Of a DNA stretch of 64,000 nucleotides, positions 11,181-20,816 are shown in pieces. Every line of letters starts with the position of its first letter. Positions within the stretch are counted from its first letter, which is position 1. A program made the position numbers and the translations under genes. Origin of the DNA: Devosia sp. A16 (GTDB taxonomy: Bacteria > Pseudomonadota > Alphaproteobacteria > Rhizobiales > Devosiaceae); assembly GCF_001402915.1 (NCBI RefSeq), contig NZ_CP012945.1, positions 1,527,501 to 1,591,500 of the forward strand, given 5' to 3'. Below the pieces are notes generated by a model. The model ran no database searches and was not told where the DNA came from. It worked only from the letters and a program-made list of their open reading frames with translations.

Positions 11181-11882
11181 ATGGCCGTGACGCGCGACGA
11201 CGTCATCCACACAGCGATCCAGTTGATGCAGGAGGTTGGGCTCGATGGCCTGACGCTGCGCCGGCTGGCCCAGGAGCTCGGAATTTCCGCACCCACGCTC
11301 TATTGGCACGTCAAAGACAAGCGCGAGCTGCTCGATGTCATGGCCGAAACCATGGTGGCCGACCAGCGGGCGAAGCAGCCGCCCTTTCCCACTGACCTGC
11401 CCTGGGACGAGAAGGTAGCCGAGGGCCTGCGCCGGCAATATCAGGCCCTGACCGCCTATCGCGACGGGGCTCGGGTGGTCGCCGGCAACCGGCCGACCGA
11501 ACGGGCCATGCCGCAGATCGAGAACTTCCTCAAGATCTGGGTCGACGCCGGCTTTTCACCAGAAGAGGCGCTCGCCAGCATTCTCAGCATGGGGGACTAC
11601 GTCACTGGTTCCGCCCTCGAATACCAGGCCGAGATGGAACGCCGCCGTACCCAGCCGGCCGGCAAGCAGGCTGAAATCTGGTCCGCAATGGCCTCCTACC
11701 CGACCTTGCACGCCGCAGCCCAGGCCCGGATGAAGCAGCTCAGCGGCGCCCGCTTCGGCGACAGCTTCGAGCATGGCCTGCGCCTGTTGATGGCCGGCCT
11801 CAGGGCGCGACACACGGAGATCATGGCGGAAAAAGCAAAGGCCGCGCACGAGGCGCGGCCCAGGATTTCCAAGGCAGACTGA
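11181..11882 (+). CDS. TetR family repressor with TetR-class C-terminal domain
   Basis: The 233-residue protein opens with a helix-turn-helix (LGISAPTLYWHVKDKRELL, about residues 33-51). The YWHVKDK recognition-helix sequence is of the class found in true tetracycline repressors. The rest of the protein is a helical ligand-binding domain of the TetR_C type. It is predicted to bind the twin operators upstream, repress itself and the divergent ABC exporter, and release on binding an exported compound. ATG 11181 follows AGAGGTGG. The last codons also encode, on the other strand, the terminator of the converging DUF4167 gene, and the two stop codons are only 2 bases apart. Inducer unknown. Confidence 0.92.
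   Translation: MAVTRDDVIHTAIQLMQEVGLDGLTLRRLAQELGISAPTLYWHVKDKRELLDVMAETMVADQRAKQPPFPTDLPWDEKVAEGLRRQYQALTAYRDGARVVAGNRPTERAMPQIENFLKIWVDAGFSPEEALASILSMGDYVTGSALEYQAEMERRRTQPAGKQAEIWSAMASYPTLHAAAQARMKQLSGARFGDSFEHGLRLLMAGLRARHTEIMAEKAKAAHEARPRISKAD
11829..11860 (-). terminator. terminator of the DUF4167 gene embedded in the tetR coding end
   Basis: On the minus strand a perfect 8-bp stem (GGCCGCGC / GCGCGGCC) with a 5-base loop is followed by TTTGCTTTTT. It lies 25 bases downstream of the DUF4167 stop codon, inside codons for the last residues of the TetR protein. Confidence 0.8.
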
Positions 11883-11884
11883 CT

Positions 11885-12547
11885 CTATTCGGCCGGTGTG
11901 TTGCCGGCCGTGAGGAAGGCCGGCAATTCGCCGACGTCGGGCTGCGGCGCGCCGGCGGGGTCGGCTCCGCCTTCACCGCCCTGCCCGCGCGAGCGGCGGC
12001 GTGGCCGGCGATCGCGGCGGCGCGGCTCGCCCTCGGCCTGTGGCGCCTCGCCTTCGGTGGCCGTCTCCGGCGCCGCGGCAGCGGTCTCCACCACCGCCAT
12101 TACCACCGGTTCGCTGCCCGGGATCGGCTGCTGTTGCGGCGGCTGCTGATCGTGTTGCTGCTGCTGCGGCTGCTGGTTGAACTGGCGCGGCTCGGGCGAC
12201 GCGAAGCGATCGTTGATCGGCGCGAAATCGTCGTCGTAATCATCCTCTTCAGCCTGCTGACCGAACTGGTCGCGCTGCTGGTTCTGCGGCTGGGCAGCCG
12301 AGAGGATGCGGAAATAGTGCTCTGCGTGCTGCAGGTAGTTCTCGGCCATGACGCTGTCGCCGGAGGACTGCGCGTCGCGGGCGAGCTGCAGGTATTTCTC
12401 GGCGATATGCGAGGCATTGCCGCGCACCTTCACGTCCGGCCCGTTGCTCTCGTAGTTGCGGCTCAACGGATTGCCGTGCTTGCGGCCGCCATTGTTGTTC
12501 CGGCCACGGGAGCGGTTCTTGTTGTTCTGCTGGTTGTTTGGTCTCAT
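11885..12547 (-). CDS. DUF4167 domain protein
   Basis: The 220-residue protein has the DUF4167 domain at its N-terminus (about residues 1-85). The domain includes a basic Asn/Arg-rich start (NNKNRSRGRNN) and the conserved KYLQLARDAQSSGD and MAENYLQHAEHYFRI segments. The remainder is a Gln-rich run followed by an acidic, then Arg-rich tail (RRRDRRPRRRSRGQGG) that looks disordered and could bind RNA. The domain is confined to alphaproteobacteria as far as I know, and its role is not established. It follows prmC, prfA and ptsP on the same strand, the usual neighbourhood, but with a 315-base gap. It ends in a terminator inside the convergent tetR gene. Confidence 0.9.
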   Translation of the reverse strand: MRPNNQQNNKNRSRGRNNNGGRKHGNPLSRNYESNGPDVKVRGNASHIAEKYLQLARDAQSSGDSVMAENYLQHAEHYFRILSAAQPQNQQRDQFGQQAEEDDYDDDFAPINDRFASPEPRQFNQQPQQQQHDQQPPQQQPIPGSEPVVMAVVETAAAAPETATEGEAPQAEGEPRRRDRRPRRRSRGQGGEGGADPAGAPQPDVGELPAFLTAGNTPAE

Positions 12548-12862
12548 CGTCTCTTTTCAAGCCTTGGAAAAGAATACTGAAGGCAACATGGGGACATCGG
12601 TACCGGGGGCCGCAGGCGCAGTATCAAAGCGCGGGCGGTCTCGTTCCTGCAGTACCTGAGCTATCGCGTGTTGAACCACTTTTTGCTCATCAAGGCGTCT
12701 CGGTTCCTCGTCCGAGAATCGAACACTGCCAATTGCAGTTTCGCCGATGAGCGGGTGGCCGTCACCTTGGCGCAATCTTGATCGCGCCGTTGACAGCACC
12801 CGGAACCTATATGGTTCGCCCTGCCTTTCCAAGCACAAAATATGGGAGCCCCGGACGGATAC
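12548..12862 (-). other. 315-base gap: probable promoter and leader of the DUF4167 gene
   Basis: On the minus strand CTTGGA (12828-12833) and TATAGG (12806-12811) are 16 bases apart and resemble an alphaproteobacterial sigma-70 promoter, which would give a leader of about 250 bases. A 93-codon open frame (12838 down to 12557) fills the gap but has only TTG and GTG starts, a third-position composition less GC-rich than its neighbours, and no family I recognise. It may be a small unknown gene or simply leader sequence. Confidence 0.35.
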
Positions 12863-13714
12863 TCAAGGGCCCGGGCTGAGTTGCGCCACCACCATGCGAT
12901 CGAGCCCGCTCAGATCGGGCACCACTTCCACCTGGCTGAAGCCCGCCCCGACCAGGATATCGCTGACGGTGTTGCCCTGGTCGAAGCCGATTTCGAGCAG
13001 CAGCACCCCCTCGGGCCTGAGGAACAACCCGGCCTCGGCGGCGATGGCCCGATAGGCCGCAAGCCCATCGGGCCCGCCGTCAAGCGCCAGTCGCGGGTCG
13101 TGTTCGCGCACTTCCGGCATCAACCCCGCGATGACAGCGGTTGCGATATAGGGCGGGTTGGAGGTGATGAGATCGAAGCGCTCACCCGGCTCCAGCGGAT
13201 CGAACCAGGAGCCCTTTAGCGTCCGGAACCGCTCGCCCACCCCATGCCGGCCGGCGTTGAACCGCGCCATCTCCAGCGCCTCCGCCGAGAGGTCGATCGC
13301 CACGGCGGTGACATCGGAATATTCGGTGAGCAGTGCGATCGGGATGCAGCCGGTGCCGGTGCCGAGGTCGAGGATGCGCGCTCCATCGAGCGCGCCGATC
13401 ACCTCGAGGCCGCGCTCGACCAGCAATTCCGTCTCCGGCCGCGGCACCAGCGTCGCCGCGTTGAGCTTGAAGCTCAGGCCCCAGAATTCCTTCTCGCCCA
13501 GGATGCGGACCACCGGCTCGCCCGCGAGCCGCCGCGCGGCGAAGGCCTCGAGCGCCTGCATCTGCTGCTCCGGGACCCCCTCGCGCTCGCGATTGACCAG
13601 CTCCAGCCGGTCCATCTCGAAGGCCGCCTCGGCGAACAGCCGCGCATCCAGTTCCGCCGTGTCGATGCCGGCCTTGCGGAACTGGTCGCGGACCCCCCGC
13701 CATGCTGCGCCCAC
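12863..13714 (-). CDS. prmC: peptide chain release factor N5-glutamine methyltransferase
   Basis: PrmC methylates the glutamine of the GGQ motif in RF1 and RF2, which raises termination efficiency. The 283-residue protein has the expected N-terminal helical substrate-binding domain and a Rossmann methyltransferase domain with the SAM motif LDLGTGTGCI and the diagnostic catalytic NPPY (SNPPYIA). It starts at GTG 13714, nine bases after the stop codon of prfA, so enzyme and substrate are co-expressed. Length and motifs are normal for the family. Confidence 0.96.
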   Translation of the reverse strand: MGAAWRGVRDQFRKAGIDTAELDARLFAEAAFEMDRLELVNREREGVPEQQMQALEAFAARRLAGEPVVRILGEKEFWGLSFKLNAATLVPRPETELLVERGLEVIGALDGARILDLGTGTGCIPIALLTEYSDVTAVAIDLSAEALEMARFNAGRHGVGERFRTLKGSWFDPLEPGERFDLITSNPPYIATAVIAGLMPEVREHDPRLALDGGPDGLAAYRAIAAEAGLFLRPEGVLLLEIGFDQGNTVSDILVGAGFSQVEVVPDLSGLDRMVVAQLSPGP

Positions 13715-13722
13715 GCTCGGTG

Positions 13723-14799
13723 TCAGGAAATCCCCTCCATCGCGGCGAGCTGCGCCGCCTGGTTTTCAGTGATCAGCGCCGAGATCAGTTCGTCCAGCGC
13801 ATCCCCGGCAATCACCTTGTCGAGTTTGTAAAGCGTCAGGTTGATCCGATGGTCGGTCACCCGGCCCTGCGGAAAATTGTAGGTACGGATGCGTTCGGAA
13901 CGATCGCCCGAGCCCACCTGTTCCTTGCGCGCTTCCGAGCGTGCCGTGTCGCGGGCGTTGCGCTGCTCTTCATAGAGCCGCGCCTGCAACACCTTCATGG
14001 CGGTGGCGCGGTTCTGATGCTGGCTCTTCTGGCTGGCGGTGACCACGATACCCGACGGCAGATGGGTGATGCGCACCGCCGAATCGGTGGTGTTGACGTG
14101 CTGGCCGCCGGCGCCCGACGAGCGCATCGTATCGATGCGGATATCCTCGGGCTTGATGTCGATGTCGATTTCCTCGACTTCCGGCAGTACCGCCACGGTA
14201 GCGGCAGAGGTATGGATGCGACCCTGGGTTTCGGTCGCCGGCACACGCTGCACCCGGTGCACGCCGCTCTCGAACTTCATCTTGGCGTAAACGCCCTTGC
14301 CGGTGATGTTGGCCACCACTTCCTTGTAGCCGCCCACTTCGCCCGGGCTCTCTTCGAGGAGGCTGAACTTCCAGCCCTGCAGGTCCGCATAGCGCTGGTA
14401 CATGCGCAACAGGTCGCCGGCGAACAAAGCCGCCTCGTCACCGCCGGTGCCGCCGCGCACTTCGAGGATGACGCTCTTTTCGTCGGCGGCGTCCTTGGGC
14501 AGCAACAGGATGCGGATCTCGGCCACCGCCTGCTCGATCCTGGGTTTCAGCTCGCCGATCTCGGCCGCCGCCATCTCGGCCATTTCCTTGTCGCCCGACC
14601 CCACCAGCTCTTCGGCCGATTCGAGGTCGGCGAGGAGCTTCTGGTAGCCGAGGATCGGCCGCACCACCGGCTCGAGCTCGGCATATTCCTTGCTCAGCTT
14701 GACGAACTGCTCGGCCGAGGGCCCGGACGACAGCGCCGCCTCGATCGAATCGAAGCGCTTGGTGAGAGCGTCGAGCTTGTCTTGGGGAAGGGTCGCCAT
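13723..14799 (-). CDS. prfA: peptide chain release factor 1
   Basis: RF1 recognises UAA and UAG on the ribosome and triggers peptide release. At 358 residues it is full length. It carries the GGQ loop ([17 protein letters not shown]), which sits at the peptidyl-transferase centre and is the substrate of the PrmC encoded next. The segment [19 protein letters not shown] is typical of class I factors. The anticodon-like region is in the N-terminal half; I did not resolve the PxT tripeptide beyond doubt. It is followed directly by prmC and preceded by a short repeat-like palindrome that separates it from ptsP. Confidence 0.97.
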   Translation of the reverse strand: MATLPQDKLDALTKRFDSIEAALSSGPSAEQFVKLSKEYAELEPVVRPILGYQKLLADLESAEELVGSGDKEMAEMAAAEIGELKPRIEQAVAEIRILLLPKDAADEKSVILEVRGGTGGDEAALFAGDLLRMYQRYADLQGWKFSLLEESPGEVGGYKEVVANITGKGVYAKMKFESGVHRVQRVPATETQGRIHTSAATVAVLPEVEEIDIDIKPEDIRIDTMRSSGAGGQHVNTTDSAVRITHLPSGIVVTASQKSQHQNRATAMKVLQARLYEEQRNARDTARSEARKEQVGSGDRSERIRTYNFPQGRVTDHRINLTLYKLDKVIAGDALDELISALITENQAAQLAAMEGIS

Positions 14800-14827
14800 C
14801 AGGCTGCGCTAATTCCGTATTGATGCC

Positions 14828-14916
14828 GGGTCAAGGCCCCCTCACCCCGCCTTCGGCCGACCTCTCCCTCTGGGCGATAGGTCGGCGCGCAGCGCCGGGT
14901 GAGAGGGCTCCCGTTT
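14828..14916. repeat. GC-rich palindromic intergenic element
   Basis: The gap between ptsP and prfA holds CCCCCTCACCC and GGGTGAGAGGG at its two ends, with CCGACCTCTCCCTC and AGGTCGGC pairing inside, forming a long imperfect hairpin. It resembles the common rhizobial CCCTCACCC intergenic repeats. I see only this one copy in the window, so whether it is a repeat or a processing/termination hairpin is open. Confidence 0.45.
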
Positions 14917-14933
14917 CAGATGACATCGAAAAC

Positions 14934-17201
14934 CTAGATCACCAGTCCCTGCCGGCCGGCCCAATCGAGCAGCAGCTCGCGGATATTGGGGCCATGTGCG
15001 CCCTCGAGCAGGGCGGCGGAGACCGAATTGCGAATGGGATCGAGCTCGGTGCCGAGGATCATTTCCTTGATCGGGCCGATGGACGGCGGGCTCATCGACA
15101 GCTTGGTCATGCCGATGGCGAGCAGGGCCAGCGCCTCGACGGTGCGTCCGGCCAGCTCGCCGCACATGGTGAGCGGCACGTTGTAGCGACGGGCCATGTC
15201 GACGATGTGCTTGAGCGCCCGAAGCCGCGGCAGCGCGATCGGATCGTAGGACTTGGCGACCCGTTTGTTGCCGCGGTCGGCGGCGGTCAAAAACATCACC
15301 AGGTCGTTCGAGCCGATCGAGACGAAATCCGCCTCCGGCAGCACCTGGTCGAGCTCCCACAGCAGCGACGGCACCTCGATCATGGCGCCCAGTTCGAGCT
15401 TGCTCGGCACCGTCTGGCCGGCATGCTTCATGCGCTCCAGTTCCTTGTTGACCACCAGCCGGGTCTGCCGGAATTCCCAGGCATCGGTAACCATCGGCAC
15501 GAGGATCTTCATCGGCCCGCCATTGGCGGCCTGCAGCAGCGCCCGGATCTGGATGCGCAAGAGCCCCTGCCGGTCGAGCGCCAGGCGGAGCGAGCGGAAC
15601 CCCATGGCCGGGTTCTCCTCGGCCTCGTAACGCAGATACGGGATCACCTTGTCGCCGCCGATATCGAGCAGGCGGAAGACGATCGGCTTGCCCTCGGTCA
15701 GCCGGATCGCCTCGGAATAGAGTTCGACCTGTTCGCGCAGCCTTGGCAGCCGCGAGGCGATCATGAACTGCAGTTCGGTGCGGAACAGCCCGACGCCCGA
15801 GGCGCCGGTATCGTGCAGCATCGGCAGGTCCGCGACGATGCCCGAATTGTGCAGCAGGGTGATCTCGTGGCCATCGCGGGTGATAGCCGGCTTGTCCTTC
15901 AGTTCGAGGTAGTGCGCCCGGCGCTTGGCGCCCAGCCGCACCTTGTCGACATAAACCTGGATCATGTCCGGGGTCGGCCGCAGGAACACCGTGCCCTGCG
16001 GCCCGTCGACGATGATGTCGTCGCCGGTTTCCGACATCGAGACGATGTTCTCGGCCTGCCCGACCGCCACCAGCCCCAATGATTTGGCGACGATCGCCAC
16101 ATGTGAGATGGCGGCGCCCTCCTCCAGCACCACCGCGCGCAGCCGGCTGCGGTCATATTCGAGCAGGTCAGCCGGCCCCATGTTGCGGGCAACGAGGATG
16201 GCGTTCTCGGGCAGCTCCTTCTTGCCCATCGTCGCGCCGTCGCCGGTGAGCACCCGCAGCAGCCGGTTGGCGAGGTCGTCGAGATCGTGCAGCCGGTCCT
16301 TGATGTAGGGGTCGGTCGACCGCATCATCCGCGCCCGGGTGTCGTTCTGCACCCGCTCCACCGCCGCTTCGGCGGTGAGGCCGTTGTTGATCGCCTCGGT
16401 CAGGCGGTCGACCCAGCCGCGATCGTTGGCGAACATCCTGTAGCTCTCGAGGATCTCGCGATGATCCGAGAACGACTGCATGTCGCCATGGCTGAGCATC
16501 TGGTCGATGGAGAGCCGCATCCGGTCGAGCGCATCGGTGAGCCGCTGCAGTTCGATCTCGGTATCCTCGGCGACGAAGTTGGTGACCACCACGCGCGGGT
16601 CATGCAGCACAACCTTGCCCAGGGCCACCCCATCGGTGAAGCCGTTGCCGGCGAACTGCCGCGGGCGCCTGAGATCGATATCCTGGCCCGGCTTGATCAG
16701 CGCGTCGAAATCGGCGGTCGACATCATCTCGGCGAGCAGCGTCGCCGTGGTCAGCATCGCCTCGATCTCGTCTTCGCCATAGGCGTGCGAATCGCGGTTC
16801 TGCACCACCAGCACGCCCAGCGTCTGGCCGGCGCGCAGCACCGGCACGCCGAGAAAGGCCTGGAACGGGTCTTCGCCGGTTTCCGGGCGATAGGCGAAAG
16901 CGGGGTGCGCCGGGGCGTTGTCGAGGCTCAGCGGCTCGGCCTGCGCCGCGATCAGGCCGACCAGGCCTTCGCCCAGCCTGAGCGTCGTCATGTGCACGGC
17001 GCTCGCTGCAAGGCCGCGCGTGGCGAACAGCTCGAGCGCGCCGTCGTCGCGCAGCACGTAGAACGAGCAGACGTCGGCATGCATGTTGTCGGCGATGAGA
17101 CTGACGATCTTGTCGAGCCGAGCCTGCGAAGCCAGCGGCTCCGCCATGGTTTCGCGCAGTTGCTTCAACAGCACGCGCGGCCCGCTGATCGCTATGGCCA
17201 T
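14934..17201 (-). CDS. ptsP: phosphoenolpyruvate-protein phosphotransferase of the nitrogen PTS (EI-Ntr)
   Basis: This 755-residue cytoplasmic enzyme takes phosphate from PEP and passes it to NPr and then EIIA-Ntr, a regulatory relay for nitrogen, potassium and carbon status. The N-terminal 150 residues form a GAF domain, as in EI-Ntr but not the sugar-PTS enzyme. The central swivelling domain carries the phosphohistidine in AAISHVAIVAKSLG (near residue 360). The C-terminal PEP-binding barrel contains GVGLFRTELQFM and SIGSNDLVMF. It lies between lysC and prfA on the same strand, the usual order in Hyphomicrobiales. Confidence 0.96.
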   Translation of the reverse strand: MAIAISGPRVLLKQLRETMAEPLASQARLDKIVSLIADNMHADVCSFYVLRDDGALELFATRGLAASAVHMTTLRLGEGLVGLIAAQAEPLSLDNAPAHPAFAYRPETGEDPFQAFLGVPVLRAGQTLGVLVVQNRDSHAYGEDEIEAMLTTATLLAEMMSTADFDALIKPGQDIDLRRPRQFAGNGFTDGVALGKVVLHDPRVVVTNFVAEDTEIELQRLTDALDRMRLSIDQMLSHGDMQSFSDHREILESYRMFANDRGWVDRLTEAINNGLTAEAAVERVQNDTRARMMRSTDPYIKDRLHDLDDLANRLLRVLTGDGATMGKKELPENAILVARNMGPADLLEYDRSRLRAVVLEEGAAISHVAIVAKSLGLVAVGQAENIVSMSETGDDIIVDGPQGTVFLRPTPDMIQVYVDKVRLGAKRRAHYLELKDKPAITRDGHEITLLHNSGIVADLPMLHDTGASGVGLFRTELQFMIASRLPRLREQVELYSEAIRLTEGKPIVFRLLDIGGDKVIPYLRYEAEENPAMGFRSLRLALDRQGLLRIQIRALLQAANGGPMKILVPMVTDAWEFRQTRLVVNKELERMKHAGQTVPSKLELGAMIEVPSLLWELDQVLPEADFVSIGSNDLVMFLTAADRGNKRVAKSYDPIALPRLRALKHIVDMARRYNVPLTMCGELAGRTVEALALLAIGMTKLSMSPPSIGPIKEMILGTELDPIRNSVSAALLEGAHGPNIRELLLDWAGRQGLVI

Positions 17202-17266
17202 CGTTCCCGCCCGGCGGCCCGGCGCCGCCCTATCGCCAGCGGCGCCGTGACCGGGGTCTAGGCGTC

Positions 17267-18538
17267 TCAGGCGTCCTGCTTGTCCAACCCGTAATACGTA
17301 TGGAGAGCGCGAACCGCAAGTTCGGCATACTCGTCATCGATCAGCACCGAGGTCTTGATTTCCGAAGTGGTGATCAGCTGGATGTTGATCGACTTGTCGG
17401 CCAGCGCCTTGAACATCGAGGCGGCGACGCCCGCATGGTTGCGCATGCCTACGCCCACCACCGAAACCTTGGCGCCGCCCTTGGAACTGGTCAGCGTGCG
17501 ATACTCGAAGCGGCCTGCTTCGCTGGCGGCCTTCAGCGCCTTGACCGCCTTGTCGTGCTCGGCGTCGGGCACCGTGAAGGTGATGTCGGTGGTCGAACCA
17601 TCCTCGGAGACATTCTGCACGATCATGTCGACGACGATGGATTCGTCACTGAGCGCGCCGAAGATCGCCGCGGCAACGCCCGGCCGGTCCTTGACGTCGC
17701 GCAGCGTGATCTTGGATTCGGCGCGCGCCAGGGTGACGCCCGAAACGATCTGCTTTTCCATGATCTCTTCCTCATCGCATACGATTGTGCCGGGAACCCC
17801 GGGCGTGCCGTCCGGCGCGATCTGCGGCGCATTCGGATCGTCGAAAGTGGAGCGGACGGTGAGGCGCACCTTGTGTGCCATCGCCATCTCGACCGAGCGG
17901 ATCATCAGCACCTTGGCGCCGAGCGAAGCCATTTCCAGCATCTCTTCGAACGAGATCTTGCTGAGCCGCTTGGCCTTTGGGGTGATGCGCGGGTCGGTGG
18001 TATAGACGCCGTCGACATCGGTGTAGATGTCGCAGCGATCGGCCTTCACTGCCGCGGCAACCGCCACGGCGCTGGTATCGGAACCGCCACGGCCCAAAGT
18101 CGTCACCCGGCCCGACGGGGCAATGCCCTGGAAGCCGGTGATGACCGGCACCACGCCGTCGGCGAAGCGCTTCTCGAGTTCGGTCGGATCGATCTCGACG
18201 ATCCGCGCCGCGCCGTGTGCGTCGTCGGTCTTGATCGGCACCTGCCAGCCCTGGAACGAGCGCGACGGGATACCCATCTCGCTCAGCACCACTGCCATCA
18301 GTCCGGCCGTCACCTGCTCGCCCGAGGCGACCACGGCGTCGTACTCGCGCGCATCGTGCAGTTTGCTGGCTTCGTTGACCCAGCCGACCAACTCGTTGGT
18401 CTTGCCTGACATGGCCGAAACCACCACGGCGACTTCGTTGCCGGCGTCGACTTCCCGCTTCACGTGCAGCGCCGCCTGACGGATGCGCTCGACAGTGGCG
18501 ACCGAGGTGCCGCCGAACTTGACTACGATACGGCCCAA
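17267..18538 (-). CDS. lysC: aspartate kinase
   Basis: Aspartokinase phosphorylates L-aspartate, the first step to lysine, threonine, methionine and diaminopimelate. The start IVVKFGGTSVA and the GRGGSDTSAVAVAAA loop belong to the amino-acid kinase fold. Two C-terminal ACT domains (about 260-420) are the feedback-control part. I start it at TTG 18538, just before GRIVVKFGG and after GGGGTAGGGG, giving 423 residues, normal for alphaproteobacteria. A longer frame upstream lacks family similarity and would run toward the divergent ubiG gene. The TTG start may limit expression. Confidence 0.95.
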   Translation of the reverse strand: MGRIVVKFGGTSVATVERIRQAALHVKREVDAGNEVAVVVSAMSGKTNELVGWVNEASKLHDAREYDAVVASGEQVTAGLMAVVLSEMGIPSRSFQGWQVPIKTDDAHGAARIVEIDPTELEKRFADGVVPVITGFQGIAPSGRVTTLGRGGSDTSAVAVAAAVKADRCDIYTDVDGVYTTDPRITPKAKRLSKISFEEMLEMASLGAKVLMIRSVEMAMAHKVRLTVRSTFDDPNAPQIAPDGTPGVPGTIVCDEEEIMEKQIVSGVTLARAESKITLRDVKDRPGVAAAIFGALSDESIVVDMIVQNVSEDGSTTDITFTVPDAEHDKAVKALKAASEAGRFEYRTLTSSKGGAKVSVVGVGMRNHAGVAASMFKALADKSINIQLITTSEIKTSVLIDDEYAELAVRALHTYYGLDKQDA

Positions 18539-18717
18539 GGCCCCTACCCCGACTGTTGCCCGGCTGAACCCGCCGGTACGCTCAGAATGCGGCCGGGGAC
18601 ATGCCACAAACAGCGGGGGTTATCAACAGGACGAACCGGCGCATCGGTTCTGCCACTCTCCCGCCGCGACGCTGCATCCCCTTGCTCCGCATCGGCGCAA
18701 GGCGGATAACCCTTCTC

Positions 18718-19467
18718 ATGACCGACACCACCATCAACGCCGACGAGATCGCCAAGTTTGCCGCCATGGCCGACGAGTGGTGGGACCCGAACGGCAAGTT
18801 CAAGCCGCTGCACAAGTTCAACCCGGTGCGGCTGGGCTATGTGCGCGACAAGGTGATCGGCCATTTCGGCAAGGACGGCACCGTGCGGCGCCCGCTCGAA
18901 GGCGTTCGCATCCTCGATATCGGTTGCGGCGGCGGGCTGCTGAGCGAACCGCTGGCCCGGCTCGGCGCCACCATGGTGGGGATCGATGCCGGCGAAAAGA
19001 ACATCCGCATTGCCCAGCATCACGCCGAGCAGTCGGGACTTCAGATCGACTATCGCGCCGTGACGGCGGAGGCACTCGATGCCGCGGGCGAGAGGTTCGA
19101 CGTGGTGCTGAACATGGAAGTGGTGGAGCACGTCGACAACGTGCCGCTTTACATGAAGAGCTGCGCCGGCCTGGTGAAGCCGGGCGGGCTGATGTTCACC
19201 GCCACCATCAACCGCACGCCGCGCGCCTATGCGCTGGCCATTGTCGGGGCGGAGTATGTGCTGGGCTGGCTGCCCAAGGGCACGCACGATTTCTCGAAAT
19301 TCCTGACCCCGGACGAGATTTCGGCGCTCTGCACTCGCAACGGCCTGAAGGTCCTCGACAAGACCGGCGTGGTATTCCATCCGCTGGCCGACGAATGGCG
19401 GCCGAGCCGCGATCTGGGCGTCAATTACATGGTACTGGCGGCAAAGCCGCCGGGCAACGACGCCTGA
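18718..19467 (+). CDS. ubiG: ubiquinone biosynthesis O-methyltransferase
   Basis: UbiG performs both O-methylations in ubiquinone synthesis, using SAM. The 249-residue product begins with the family's N-terminal signature ([18 protein letters not shown]). The SAM motif is [15 protein letters not shown], and NMEVVEHV marks motif II. I start it at ATG 18718; upstream codons in frame are unlike the family. It is divergent from lysC and its stop codon abuts that of a small convergent gene. Confidence 0.96.
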   Translation: MTDTTINADEIAKFAAMADEWWDPNGKFKPLHKFNPVRLGYVRDKVIGHFGKDGTVRRPLEGVRILDIGCGGGLLSEPLARLGATMVGIDAGEKNIRIAQHHAEQSGLQIDYRAVTAEALDAAGERFDVVLNMEVVEHVDNVPLYMKSCAGLVKPGGLMFTATINRTPRAYALAIVGAEYVLGWLPKGTHDFSKFLTPDEISALCTRNGLKVLDKTGVVFHPLADEWRPSRDLGVNYMVLAAKPPGNDA

Positions 19468-19713
19468 TCAGCCGATCACCAGTGTCTCGTGCCCATAGGC
19501 GAGGGTGATGGTGCCGCGGATCGGCTGGCCGCTGAGGTCTTCGTCCCAATAGACGAACCAGCGGCCGGCGCCACAGGCGCGGTCGAGCGCCGCTTCGATG
19601 GCGATATCGAACGGCTCGCGCGCCTTCAGCACGCTCGCGAAGCTGTCGCTCATCACGGCGCGAATGGCGCCACCGGTGGCCGTGGCAGCGGGGGTCAGGG
19701 TGGAATGGTGCAT
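19468..19713 (-). CDS. small protein of unknown function, 81 residues
   Basis: I do not recognise this gene. It starts at ATG 19713 with a strong AGGAGG five bases upstream. The protein has a Thr/Ala-rich start, then SFASVLKAREPFDIAIEAAL and WFVYWDEDLSGQPIRGT. No signal peptide or membrane helix is evident. It lies downstream of the aldo/keto reductase gene on the same strand, 116 bases away. It ends exactly where ubiG ends on the other strand. The good ribosome binding site and GC-biased codons argue that it is real. The frame continues upstream of 19713 but there it overlaps the reductase. Confidence 0.65.
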   Translation of the reverse strand: MHHSTLTPAATATGGAIRAVMSDSFASVLKAREPFDIAIEAALDRACGAGRWFVYWDEDLSGQPIRGTITLAYGHETLVIG

Positions 19714-19829
19714 TCTATCCTCCTTGCTGGCGCCGAGGCGCCGTCTATGAGGCAAATCTGCTTCGGTGGGCTTGAACCCCGACTGAACGGCGCATGTCAG
19801 GCGCCGTTCAGCATATCGGATCGGATCGA

Positions 19830-20681
19830 TCAGCGCTGGTTCAGCGCGGCGAAATCCTCGTCGCTGAGCTGGATCGCCGCGGCCGCGGTGTTCTCTTCGA
19901 GGTGCTTGACCTTGCCGGTGCCGGGGATCGGCAGCATCACCGGCGAGCGTTTCAGCGCCCAGGCCAGGGCGATCTGGCTCGGTGTCGCTCCGTGCTTTTT
20001 GGCGATCGCCTGCTCTGCGGCCCCCGGGCCGCGCTCGCCGCCAAGCGGCGCCCAGGGAATGAAGCCGATGCCGTTGGCCTCGCAATAGTCGAGCACCGCA
20101 TCGCTGCCGCGCGCCGTCGGGTTGTAGCGGTTCTGCACCGTGGCAACCGGGAAGAACCGGCGCGCCGCTTCGATCTCCTCGACGGTTACTTCACTGAGCC
20201 CGGCATGCCGCACCAGACCGTCGGAGATGAAGCCGGCAATGGCATCGAACTGCTCGTCGCGCGGGATCGTCGGATCGATCCGATGCAACTGCCACAGCTC
20301 GAGCCGCTCGAGTTTCAGTCGGCGCAGGCTCATCAGCACGCCCTGCTTGAGGAATTCCGGCCGGCCGAGGATCGGCCAGGAGCCGGGCCCGTGCCGGGTG
20401 AGGCCGGATTTGGTGGCAATGACGGTGCCGCTGGCATAGGGCGCCAGTTCCTCGCCGATCAATTGCTCGCTGACATAGGGGCCGTAGCTTTCGGCGGTAT
20501 CGACGAAGTTGATGCCGAGTTCGGGCACGCGCCGCAGCGTCCGCCGCGCCTCCTCGGGATCTTCCGGCTCACCCCAGATACCGGGGCCGGTGATGCGCAT
20601 GGCGCCAAAGCCCAGGCGATTGACAATGAGGTCGCCGCCAATGGCGAACGTGCCCGAGAGGGCAGCGTCGGGAGTAGACAT
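19830..20681 (-). CDS. aldo/keto reductase
   Basis: The 283-residue protein is an NADPH-dependent oxidoreductase of the AKR barrel fold. The catalytic tetrad is visible: Asp and Tyr in DTAESYGP, Lys in IATKSGL and His in WQLHRID. The start has the family's [11 protein letters not shown], and the end has [14 protein letters not shown], the cofactor-binding region. It resembles the group of small cytoplasmic AKRs acting on aldehydes or keto compounds; the substrate is not predictable. It is monocistronic or followed by the 81-residue gene. An upstream gap of 135 bases separates it from the DUF1178 gene. Confidence 0.94.
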   Translation of the reverse strand: MSTPDAALSGTFAIGGDLIVNRLGFGAMRITGPGIWGEPEDPEEARRTLRRVPELGINFVDTAESYGPYVSEQLIGEELAPYASGTVIATKSGLTRHGPGSWPILGRPEFLKQGVLMSLRRLKLERLELWQLHRIDPTIPRDEQFDAIAGFISDGLVRHAGLSEVTVEEIEAARRFFPVATVQNRYNPTARGSDAVLDYCEANGIGFIPWAPLGGERGPGAAEQAIAKKHGATPSQIALAWALKRSPVMLPIPGTGKVKHLEENTAAAAIQLSDEDFAALNQR

Positions 20682-20816
20682 GTGGGAAATCTCCGGGAGA
20701 GTCTGCTGGGGGGAGAGCGTCAGACTGCATCCATCGGCACTCGACGATCAACCCTGCCCTTAGGAGCAGTTGACGGCGGGAGCGCTGCTTGTCGGCTCCT
20801 CCGAGCCGACAAAACG

